Below, in pieces: positions 1 to 5,302 of a stretch of DNA of 6,580 nucleotides. The translations under genes and the position numbers were made by a program. The notes under the pieces were generated by a model. That model ran no database searches, was not told where the DNA came from, and was given only the letters and a program-made list of their open reading frames with translations. Source of the DNA: Candidatus Poseidoniales archaeon (lineage in GTDB: Archaea; Thermoplasmatota; Poseidoniia; Poseidoniales; Poseidoniaceae); NCBI GenBank assembly GCA_009887135.1, contig QXYA01000174.1:1-6580 (forward strand). The letters run 5' to 3'. Position 1 is the first letter of the stretch; each line of letters opens with the position of its first letter.

Positions 1-499
1 AGAGAACCCACTTCAAGGAGCCTTCATTGTTGATGAACTCACAGATCTTGTTGAGGCAGCTGTCCTCGAAGAATTCGAAGCAATTTCTCGAAGAGGCGGT
101 GTTCTTGGTGCAATGGAAACCATGTATCAACGCGGTAAGATTCAGGATGAATCGATGTACTACGAACACCTCAAGCACGATGGAACGCTTCCAATCATTG
201 GCGTCAATACCTTCCAGAATCCAAACGCACAAGTCTTTGATGAATCAAGTGCAGATGATTTCGAAATGGAACTTGCACGAGCAACACCTGATGAAAAGCA
301 AGCATGTCTTGAGCGAACTGAAGATCGTCAAACTAAGGAAGGCGATGCGACACAAAAAGCACTCTTACAACTCCAAGAAGTTGCTCGAAGTGGTGGAAAC
401 GTCTTCGATGAACTGATGGAAACCGTCAAGATTGCAAGCCTAGGACAAATCACTGATGCACTGTTCCGTGTTGGCGGGCAGTACAGAAGAAACATGTAA
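1..499 (+). CDS. icmF: IcmF-type fused acyl-CoA mutase, C-terminal fragment (5' end outside window)
   Basis: An open frame runs in from the left edge (first full codon at base 2) and ends at TAA 497-499, giving 165 residues. The tail matches my memory of IcmF, the adenosylcobalamin-dependent isobutyryl-CoA mutase fused to its G-protein chaperone: GAMETMYQRGKIQDES, then KHDGTLPIIGVNTF, and a C-terminus FDELMETVKIASLGQI...GGQYRRNM. Ordinary methylmalonyl-CoA mutase large subunits have a different sequence here (around YQREIE). IcmF rearranges the carbon skeleton of branched acyl-CoAs such as isobutyryl-CoA/butyryl-CoA; some relatives act on isovaleryl-CoA or other acyl-CoAs. The B12 domain, GTPase domain and substrate-specificity residues should lie upstream and cannot be seen, so the exact substrate is open. 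A T-rich stretch (500-511) after the stop could serve as an archaeal oligo-T termination signal, but this is weak. Confidence 0.85.
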   Translation, partial: ENPLQGAFIVDELTDLVEAAVLEEFEAISRRGGVLGAMETMYQRGKIQDESMYYEHLKHDGTLPIIGVNTFQNPNAQVFDESSADDFEMELARATPDEKQACLERTEDRQTKEGDATQKALLQLQEVARSGGNVFDELMETVKIASLGQITDALFRVGGQYRRNM

Positions 500-597
500 T
501 TCTTTCATTTCTGGAACATGGGAGTTGACCTTTCAGCGAATGTTACTTCCTGATTACGGAAAATATACTGCATTGTATTGACAAAATAAAGAAACAT

Positions 598-605
598 TCA
601 TATCC
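598..605 (+). promoter_or_regulatory. possible TATA element for the small ORF at 626
   Basis: An AT-rich TTCATATC box lies about 25 bases before the ATG at 626, with a GAAAC stretch just upstream that resembles a BRE. That distance would put transcription start at or near the ATG, so the message would be leaderless. A second AT-rich box (GAAAATATAC, 559-568) could instead give a leader of about 35 nt. No Shine-Dalgarno precedes the ATG. This is a weak call from spacing and composition only. Confidence 0.25.
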
Positions 606-625
606 TTTGATGTAGATTTCCGAAC

Positions 626-793
626 ATGGCAGAAACAAACAATGCAAACCCTAACCAAAATGATTCATTCTTCAGAGCCTTATCGAAGACGATGAAACAG
701 AACAAATTTACTCCCTTGTTTGCGAGGGCTACGGCTGAAGCCAACTCAGAACATGATCCATGGGACGGCGGCTACACCTTCTTCATCTTGTGA
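626..793 (+). CDS. small hypothetical protein, 55 aa
   Basis: An ATG-to-TGA frame of 55 codons fills most of the gap between the mutase and the exporter. I do not recognise it. The N-terminus is rich in Asn/Gln (MAETNNANPNQND), followed by a basic, possibly helical middle (FFRALSKTMKQNK) and an aromatic, hydrophobic C-terminus ending GGYTFFIL. It has no Cys, no metal-binding motif and no clear membrane span. It is on the same strand as its neighbours, and its stop lies 34 bases before the exporter start. There is no ribosome binding site. A possible TATA box about 25 bases upstream would fit a leaderless transcript, as for other first genes here. Coding status rests on gap-filling, plausible composition and that promoter context. 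It could be a chance ORF. Confidence 0.45.
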   Translation: MAETNNANPNQNDSFFRALSKTMKQNKFTPLFARATAEANSEHDPWDGGYTFFIL

Positions 794-796
794 AAG

Positions 797-805
797 GTAT
801 CAATA
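797..805 (+). promoter_or_regulatory. possible BRE/TATA promoter of the LysE-family gene
   Basis: GTATCAATA, preceded by GAAAG (a BRE-like purine stretch starting in the small ORF's stop region), is centred about 27 bases before the ATG at 828. No Shine-Dalgarno lies between box and ATG. The arrangement fits a leaderless archaeal transcript starting at or beside the ATG. The call rests on position and composition. Confidence 0.3.
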
Positions 806-827
806 CTGAGAGCCACCCGCACTAATT

Positions 828-1448
828 ATGGAAATTGCTTGGGAAGCTCTGCTTGCTGCAAGCACGGTCTTTTTCCTCGGTGCGATTTCACCTGGACCAA
901 GTCTGTTAATGGTCATCCGTAACACAATCGTTGGCGGTCGTCGTCGAGGGGTCATGTGTGCGATTGGACATGGGATTGGGTTCGGACTGTATGCTGGAAT
1001 CGCTATATTCGGCCTGATTGTGTTACTGGAACAAGCACCAGAAGTTTTTCTTGTTTTGCAAATCATTGGAATTCTTTTGTTGATTTGGTACGGTTACCTC
1101 ATGTGGATTCACGCTGAGAATGAATATCAACAGATTGGAGATGGGGAAGCAAGAGGATTCCTCGAGGGTTTTTCAATCGCTTTTTTCAATCCTAAAATTG
1201 CTCTCTTTCTAGTCGCTGTTTTGGCACAGGTCCTCGATGCAGGCATGGGCCTAGCAACAAAACTGAGCATAGGGTTTGTTGGCATGGCAATCGACATGAT
1301 TTGGTATGTTCTTGTCGCATTACTTCTTACTGGAACGCCATTACTTGAATGGTTACGTACCAATGGAAAAGCAGTCAATAGAACCACTGCAGTCGTGTTA
1401 TGGGGATTTGCAATTTCAGTTGTCGTTTCAACTGTTCTGGCATCTTAA
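828..1448 (+). CDS. LysE/RhtB family amino-acid exporter
   Basis: A 206-residue membrane protein, the usual length for LysE/RhtB/ThrE-type exporters. These are cytoplasmic-membrane proteins with about six helices that export amino acids or similar small molecules. Hydrophobic segments lie near residues 9-30, 47-69, 71-93, 115-136, 146-170 and 187-205. The family signature is clear: an N-terminal ISPGPS (20-25) in helix 1, a Gly-rich second segment (GVMCAIGHGIGFG, 41-53) and AFFNPKIALF (118-127) at the fourth helix. A basic patch GRRRG (37-41) between helices 1 and 2 suits a cytoplasmic loop. The substrate cannot be told from sequence; lysine, threonine, homoserine or leucine exporters all belong here. 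The gene has its own possible promoter and no SD. It ends in TAA 1446-1448, overlapping the stop codon of the convergent fpg gene. Confidence 0.9.
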   Translation: MEIAWEALLAASTVFFLGAISPGPSLLMVIRNTIVGGRRRGVMCAIGHGIGFGLYAGIAIFGLIVLLEQAPEVFLVLQIIGILLLIWYGYLMWIHAENEYQQIGDGEARGFLEGFSIAFFNPKIALFLVAVLAQVLDAGMGLATKLSIGFVGMAIDMIWYVLVALLLTGTPLLEWLRTNGKAVNRTTAVVLWGFAISVVVSTVLAS

Positions 1449-2344
1449 CGTTGACAACGCGGACAGAGAAACGTGGAACGTCCAGATTGTGTAATACGTT
1501 CAATCGTCCCCCCACATCCCTCTTTGAGACACGGTCCATCTTCACGATCGTATGCTTGGAAATGATGGCCAAAGTAGCCAAGAGTCCCATTCACATCCGC
1601 AAAATCATTGAGCGAACTTCCTCCAACTTCTACGGCTTGATGGAGCACTTCAATCACTTTTTCAACCAAAAGTGAAAGTTTTGCAGTTGGCTTTCCATCT
1701 TTACGAACAAGGGTTTTACTGCTTCGAGTTGGATGAATTCCAGAGCGATGGAGTGCTTCACAAGCATAGATATTACCTACTCCAACAACAACTCGTTGAT
1801 CGAGTAATGCTACTTTGATATTCGTAGATTTATTCTTCAAGGCCTTTGCAAGTTGATTCGCATCCCATGCTAACAGGGGTTCTGGTCCAAGACTTTCAAG
1901 GAGAGAATGGATTTGTTCTTCACCAATATCGATTAAATCCATAATTCCACAACGTCGCGGATCGGTGTATACTGCAGCACTTCCATCATCAAATTGGAAT
2001 TCTACATGATCATGACGTCCATCGAAACCTGTCGCCGAACCAAAACGGGAAATCCTGTTTTCAGTTTGAGAATAACTTCTCACTTTCGTATCATCGAAGA
2101 GCGTATATCGACCCGACATTCCCAGATGCGAAAGGATGATTCGTCCATCATCTAAATCGATCAGGAGGTATTTTGCTCTCCGACGAATAGATTCTACTCG
2201 CGTACCCGTCACCTTGCTTTCAAAATCAGTAGGAAATGGAAATCTAAGACCTTCTCTTCGAAGGATTACCTTTGTAATTAGTCTACCAACCATGGCTTGT
2301 TCCAAACCGTTACGAACGGTTTCAACTTCTGGTAATTCCGGCAG
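1445..2344 (-). CDS. mutM: Formamidopyrimidine-DNA glycosylase (Fpg/MutM) with CTG start codon
   Basis: A base-excision-repair enzyme that removes oxidised purines (8-oxoguanine, FapyG) and nicks the abasic site. The protein is 299 aa if started at CTG 2344-2342, which yields MPELPEVETVRNG. Pro2 is the Schiff-base nucleophile and Glu3 is catalytic, so translation must begin right before this Pro. The next in-frame ATG (Met18) or TTG (codon 14) would delete the active site, and an in-frame TGA lies at 2356-2354. Other hallmarks are Lys58 (RRAKYLL), the HLGMSGR loop (Met76), DPRR (128-131), the H2TH segment GVGNIYACEALHRSGIHP with Asn191, and a C-terminal zinc finger with Cys272, Cys277, Cys294 and Cys297 plus Arg289 (QSGRSTF). 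The sequence around the zinc finger and H2TH resembles alphaproteobacterial MutM. The Phe normally following PRR is Cys132. It is the last gene of the nop5-flpA operon, 4 nt after the flpA stop. Confidence 0.93.
   Translation of the reverse strand: MPELPEVETVRNGLEQAMVGRLITKVILRREGLRFPFPTDFESKVTGTRVESIRRRAKYLLIDLDDGRIILSHLGMSGRYTLFDDTKVRSYSQTENRISRFGSATGFDGRHDHVEFQFDDGSAAVYTDPRRCGIMDLIDIGEEQIHSLLESLGPEPLLAWDANQLAKALKNKSTNIKVALLDQRVVVGVGNIYACEALHRSGIHPTRSSKTLVRKDGKPTAKLSLLVEKVIEVLHQAVEVGGSSLNDFADVNGTLGYFGHHFQAYDREDGPCLKEGCGGTIERITQSGRSTFLCPRCQR
2304..2322 (-). repeat. short inverted repeat just inside fpg
   Basis: AAACCGTT and AACGGTTT form perfect 8-bp arms (2304-2311 and 2315-2322) around a 3-nt spacer. 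In the fpg mRNA this would be a small stem-loop beginning about 20 nt downstream of the CTG start. It overlaps codons 8-14, so it may only reflect codon choice. Arms of this size are not rare in a window this long. Confidence 0.5.
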
Positions 2345-2347
2345 AAC

Positions 2348-2355
2348 ATCACCTC
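2348..2355 (-). promoter_or_regulatory. Shine-Dalgarno of fpg (GAGGTGAT)
   Basis: On the minus strand this reads GAGGTGAT, an 8-base match to the complement of the conserved 3' end of archaeal 16S rRNA (AUCACCUC). It overlaps the flpA stop codon (TGA 2351-2349) and sits exactly 3 nt before the CTG start of fpg. The same motif with the same 3-nt spacing precedes the ATG of flpA. This is strong support for CTG as the true start. Confidence 0.85.
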
Positions 2356-3053
2356 ATACGAATGACGAATAAGGCGTGCTGATCTTCAAATCCAGTCAAA
2401 TTGATGTGTTCAAGAACTTCAACATGCTCCTCTAATTGATCAAATGCTTTCGCAAAAACTTCACTTTCGTTACCATCTTGCTGACGTTCGCTTGCAGCCT
2501 TTAGGGAAAGTAAACCGATGCCACCTCTTGCTAAGAAGCGCTTTGTGGCCGTCAAGAAAATGTCCACTTGCCCAGCTTGTGCCACATCTTGGAATAGCCA
2601 ATCAACCTTTGATGGAACAAGAACACCCCATGCATCGTATTTTCGAGCATCACCAAGAACAGGAACTAAGCCAGGACGTTGACGAGCAAGATAGGTTAGA
2701 TCACGTAGACATCGAGGTGCTATATCAACAGCAACAAGTCGCCCTCGTAATTCGTTATCTTGACCACAGAGATGGTCATGAAGATGAGAAATTGTCGTAC
2801 CGTGCCCTGCTCCAAGGTAGAGGACTGTAGTCCCTTCTTCAGGTAACAACATCGAAGGGTCTTTTCTCGTTCGTAAAAGACCTGCAGCAAGTTTTGATCG
2901 ATTCGGATCCCACCTTCGGTGTTCAACACCTCGGAATTTCCGAAGAGATTCACCTCGTACGGCGACCCCTGGGTTGGCATTTACAGTCCATAGATTCCTT
3001 CCCTCTTGGAGGACTGAATGGGACAGTGGGCGCTTTTTCCTTGAACCAGCCAT
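2349..3053 (-). CDS. flpA: Fibrillarin-like rRNA/tRNA 2'-O-methyltransferase
   Basis: The catalytic subunit of the archaeal box C/D ribonucleoprotein. It transfers methyl from S-adenosylmethionine to 2'-OH groups of rRNA/tRNA selected by guide RNAs. At 234 aa it has the family's usual length. Visible motifs are RKFRGVEHRRWDPNRSKLAAG (39-58, in two parts), the SAM-binding motif I YLGAGHGTTISHLHD (79-93), VAVDIAPRCLRDL, GDARKYDAWGVLV, FQDVAQAGQVDIF (154-166), and LLSLKAAS near 185. The K-D-K-H catalytic tetrad maps to Lys54, Asp156, Lys185 and His226 with family-like spacing. It follows nop5 with only 9 nt between the nop5 stop and its ATG, and has a strong SD. Nop5-fibrillarin is a classic archaeal operon pair, so translation and assembly are probably coupled. 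The N-terminus is basic (GSRKKRP). Confidence 0.96.
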   Translation of the reverse strand: MAGSRKKRPLSHSVLQEGRNLWTVNANPGVAVRGESLRKFRGVEHRRWDPNRSKLAAGLLRTRKDPSMLLPEEGTTVLYLGAGHGTTISHLHDHLCGQDNELRGRLVAVDIAPRCLRDLTYLARQRPGLVPVLGDARKYDAWGVLVPSKVDWLFQDVAQAGQVDIFLTATKRFLARGGIGLLSLKAASERQQDGNESEVFAKAFDQLEEHVEVLEHINLTGFEDQHALFVIRMR

Positions 3054-3056
3054 AAA

Positions 3057-3064
3057 ATCACCTC
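3057..3064 (-). promoter_or_regulatory. Shine-Dalgarno of flpA (GAGGTGAT)
   Basis: On the minus strand GAGGTGAT overlaps the nop5 stop codon (TGA 3065-3063) and ends 3 nt before the flpA ATG (3053). It is identical in sequence and spacing to the fpg site, and marks internal-gene initiation within the operon. Confidence 0.85.
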
Positions 3065-4070
3065 AACGACGTGGGGGTTGGGGGAATTCATTTCGAATTG
3101 TAGCCACCTTTGCTTCGATCTCATCAACTTCATCATCGCCCCAAGGAGTTCCCTCAAAGGCATCGACTCGTGCTGCAATGCTGATTTTGGCAGCAAGCAT
3201 TCGAGCGATTTTACCACGTACCCAGCGAGGTGAGCGTGAAATCCATGGATGCATGAAGATATGTCCGTGCTTTGGAGGAGGTGTTCCACTTCTTATGTGA
3301 CTAAAGAAGGCTTTCTCAGCCCCTAATACTTGAACAGTTCCAGCTGGTAATCGGGCAAATCGTGCTCTGCCATGAGCCTCCACGCACAAACGTGCAGCTA
3401 ACATAGGCCCGACAAGTGCTGAAACAGAAGGAAGGTGGGATTCAGTAGATTCACGAATGGCATGTTCCAATCGATCAAGTTGCCTTCGTTGATTCGCAAC
3501 CATACAGCCCCAATCATGAAGTGCATTCCATTCTGAAGATGATGGGTCATCATATGCAGGTTCAACATCAAGGAGTGTTGCCAATTCGGATAATGATGTT
3601 AATTCCACCATCGACTTTGCAAGACCACTTCTATCTCCTTCGAAGCGAGCGCTAGGTAGGAAGAGTCCAACCCACTCAACAAGTCGTGCTTCCATTGTAA
3701 GATGAAGTGTTCGAAGTTCATCACTCGCCCGCAAAAGATGTTCAAGTCGACGGTCGGGGTCACCAGCAGACATCGCCACGCCTTCTTCTGCAATCGACAA
3801 AGCAGCTGTATCAGCAGACATTTGCTGTTCGTCTGTTGGTAAAGGATAGTTTGCGTCGGGGAGATTCTCTGAACCATGGGGTGTGGGCTTTGCTTCTGGA
3901 AACCTCTCGAGAAGAAGTTGAGCTTCTGGAGGTAATTGCCCCTTAGCCACTAACTGCAGGCGCTCTTTAGCACCTTGAACTGAAAAATTTCCGTCGTTTA
4001 CTTCGATGTCAAGAAAGTCACCATTTTCGTTTACGACGGCTGCAGATTGCCAAGAATACCAGAGCCACAT
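3063..4070 (-). CDS. nop5: Nop5 (Nop56/58-like) box C/D RNP core protein
   Basis: The scaffold of the archaeal box C/D sRNP. It binds fibrillarin through its N-terminal domain, dimerises through a coiled coil, and holds L7Ae-guide RNA through its Nop domain. The 335-aa protein has a degenerate N-terminal domain (starting MWLWYSWQSAAVVNENGDF), a helical middle (about 105-212) and a clear Nop domain (about 216-306). The Nop domain contains SALVGPMLAARL, AGTVQVLGAEKAFFSHIRSG, PPKHGHIFMHPWI, SPRWVRGKIARMLAAK and ARVDAF. The tail is acidic then Pro/Arg-rich and lacks the long Lys-rich extension of eukaryotic homologues. The ATG at 4070 is the first possible start: upstream codons read back to an in-frame TAG without another ATG, GTG or TTG. 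No SD is visible. It heads the nop5-flpA-fpg operon. Confidence 0.95.
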   Translation of the reverse strand: MWLWYSWQSAAVVNENGDFLDIEVNDGNFSVQGAKERLQLVAKGQLPPEAQLLLERFPEAKPTPHGSENLPDANYPLPTDEQQMSADTAALSIAEEGVAMSAGDPDRRLEHLLRASDELRTLHLTMEARLVEWVGLFLPSARFEGDRSGLAKSMVELTSLSELATLLDVEPAYDDPSSSEWNALHDWGCMVANQRRQLDRLEHAIRESTESHLPSVSALVGPMLAARLCVEAHGRARFARLPAGTVQVLGAEKAFFSHIRSGTPPPKHGHIFMHPWISRSPRWVRGKIARMLAAKISIAARVDAFEGTPWGDDEVDEIEAKVATIRNEFPQPPRR

Positions 4071-4200
4071 ACCCCATGGGAAGGTGTCTTCAAATTCAAC
4101 CTTGTTGTTGCCTATTGGGAAACGATTCTATTCATTGAATAAAATACAATCTGCTAAGACCCAACCATTATGATTAAATGATGAAGGTAGATGGCAAGTC
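4071..4200. promoter_or_regulatory. divergent promoter region between nop5 and tfs
   Basis: These 130 bases separate divergent genes, so both promoters must lie here unless transcripts start further away. For tfs, TGATTAAA (4171-4178) is centred about 26 bases before the ATG, consistent with a leaderless message. For nop5, the only strong AT-rich stretch is near 4129-4147, about 60-75 bases upstream, which would give a leader of roughly 40 nt. A 13-bp palindrome, TATTCA-T-TGAATA (4129-4141), sits within that stretch and could be an operator or just promoter composition. Neither gene has a Shine-Dalgarno. Confidence 0.4.
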
Positions 4201-4551
4201 ATGTTTTGCCCGAATTGCGGTACGCTCTCATTCCCAAGTCCTTCTGGGGACATCACATGTACTAACTACAAATGTGGTTACACAGGACCTGCAAATGTGA
4301 AAATGAAGGTCCAGGGTAAAGAAATCGATCTCTCGAAGACTAAAACAACAACAAAGGCAGAAAAGAGAGAATATGATATTATTAAAGACTCAGACCAGAG
4401 GAAAGGAGTCTTATCTACAGAATCCTACCTGTGTCCAAAATGCGATTGTACAGAAGTCTACTTTTATCTTGAACAAACTCGATCATCTGATGAACCAGAA
4501 ACAAGAATGCTAACATGCAAAGATTGTGGTCATGGTTGGAGAGAATACTGA
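4201..4551 (+). CDS. tfs: Transcription factor S (TFIIS-like RNA polymerase cleavage factor)
   Basis: The archaeal transcript-cleavage factor. It enters the RNA polymerase secondary channel and stimulates cleavage of backtracked RNA to rescue stalled complexes. At 116 aa it is slightly above the usual length of about 105-110. An N-terminal zinc ribbon uses Cys3, Cys6, Cys20 and Cys25. After a charged linker (35-72) comes the C-terminal ribbon with Cys78, Cys81, Cys106 and Cys109, carrying the catalytic acidic pair Asp97-Glu98 in RSSDEPETR, and the family ending GHGWREY. The intact DE pair argues for an active cleavage factor, not an inhibitory paralogue. One oddity is that the second half of the N-terminal ribbon is C-x4-C (CTNYKC) where C-x2-C is usual. 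It ends one base short of the convergent pcn gene. TFS and PCNA genes are also neighbours in some other archaea. Confidence 0.95.
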   Translation: MFCPNCGTLSFPSPSGDITCTNYKCGYTGPANVKMKVQGKEIDLSKTKTTTKAEKREYDIIKDSDQRKGVLSTESYLCPKCDCTEVYFYLEQTRSSDEPETRMLTCKDCGHGWREY

Positions 4552-4559
4552 ATCAGTAA
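4547..4559. repeat. 13-bp palindrome spanning the tfs/pcn convergent stops
   Basis: TACTGA-A-TCAGTA is a perfect inverted repeat around one central A. Each arm is a Tyr codon plus TGA stop, one arm per gene, so both proteins end in Tyr-stop and the two stop codons mirror each other. No oligo-T terminator is visible on either side, so transcripts probably run into the opposite gene before ending. Confidence 0.7.
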
Positions 4560-5302
4560 TCGCTTTCAACACGTGGTGCAAGGAAGTAATCGACTTCTGC
4601 AGCACCGTCTTCGAATGAGAAATTCATTGCTAGTGGGAAGTTCTCTCCGAATTGAATTGTAACACTGTCTTGAGGGCCGAAGCGTCGAGAGAGTGGCTCG
4701 AGGTAAGTTAGGCTGTATTGGCTTCGAGCGGCTCCACTACAAACTAATTCTTCGACTTCATCCTTATCGAAGGAGATGTCGACGGAGTCCGTACTGTTTC
4801 GAACATGTACTTTAAACGAAGATTCATCAATACTGAAGTTGACTAGGTCTCCAACTTGCTTTGCCGCTTTGAGAGCTTGTCCAAGTTCTGAACCATTCAT
4901 GACAACTTTGCAAGGAAGGTCGAGTTTAGGTAATGATGGTGGTGAAGCCATTGTTGAATTATCGAGAGGGCGTAGGTTACGCACGATCTTACCGAGACTC
5001 ATTGTGAAATCCCCACCCTCTTGGTGTGTCATTTCAATGAGTTCGCCGACGGAACCTAAAGAAGTTACTTCTCGGATTTTCTTCATCTCTAATCCGATTT
5101 GCTTAGAATCGAGTTCCCATCCGTCAAAAGCTGCTGCATCCACGGTCAATTTGATCATTGCAACGTGCGATGAATCGACAACTCGTACCGTTAGGCCATC
5201 TTCTGCAAAATCAAACCTGGCATCTTCGATTACGATCATGAGCGTATCGAGTATCTTAGTTATCAGTTCTTGACGGGCTGTGATGTTCAACATATGAGGC
5301 AT
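4553..5302 (-). CDS. pcn: PCNA, DNA polymerase sliding clamp
   Basis: The ring-shaped homotrimeric clamp that tethers replicative DNA polymerases, ligase, Fen1 and other PIP-box proteins to DNA. At 249 aa it has exactly the archaeal PCNA length. Two clamp-fold halves are visible: the N-terminal half has DGLTVRVVDSSHVAMIKL (35-52) and a family-like ELDSKQIGLEMKKI helix segment. The interdomain connecting loop is near 114-128. The second half holds the basic inner-helix segment GSELGQALKAAKQVGD (137-152), and the protein ends YFLAPRVESDY, matching the family LAP(R/K)(I/V)E tail. The annotated ATG is at 5302; Met4 (5293) is an alternative and would begin MLNITA. There is no SD. A weak TATA-like TTCATAAG (5337-5330) about 30 bases upstream suggests a nearly leaderless transcript. 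Confidence 0.96.
   Translation of the reverse strand: MPHMLNITARQELITKILDTLMIVIEDARFDFAEDGLTVRVVDSSHVAMIKLTVDAAAFDGWELDSKQIGLEMKKIREVTSLGSVGELIEMTHQEGGDFTMSLGKIVRNLRPLDNSTMASPPSLPKLDLPCKVVMNGSELGQALKAAKQVGDLVNFSIDESSFKVHVRNSTDSVDISFDKDEVEELVCSGAARSQYSLTYLEPLSRRFGPQDSVTIQFGENFPLAMNFSFEDGAAEVDYFLAPRVESDY

Noticed and set aside
1306..1675. Plus-strand frames crossing the lysE end and into fpg (62 and 91 codons)
   Set aside because: They are shadows of the well-supported LysE and Fpg genes and have no recognisable domains.
2349..2359. A frameshift near the fpg start, with the nearby out-of-frame ATG (2350-2348) as the real start
   Set aside because: Starting there would add residues before Pro2 and bury the catalytic amine. 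It would also leave only one base between the SD core and the start, whereas CTG has the same spacing as flpA.
2720..3300. Several frames of 86-108 codons on both strands over flpA and the nop5 3' end
   Set aside because: The fibrillarin and Nop5 frames explain this DNA completely. The others lack motifs and start signals.
4003..4015. A stretch in nop5 resembling part of the rmuC palindrome (sharing GACATCGAAGT on opposite strands)
   Set aside because: Both encode the peptide Asp-Ile-Glu-Val with the same codons, and the nop5 copy is not palindromic, so it is best read as codon coincidence.
4178..4184. ATGATGA, a match to the box C motif, near the nop5 operon, raising the idea of a box C/D guide RNA
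   Set aside because: No CTGA box D is found at a suitable distance downstream, and no C'/D' pair is visible. The motif also overlaps the tfs promoter.
4776..5273. A 165-codon plus-strand frame opposite pcn
   Set aside because: It lies entirely antisense to PCNA, is Ser/Thr/Arg-rich as expected of a reverse-frame shadow, and has no SD or promoter.
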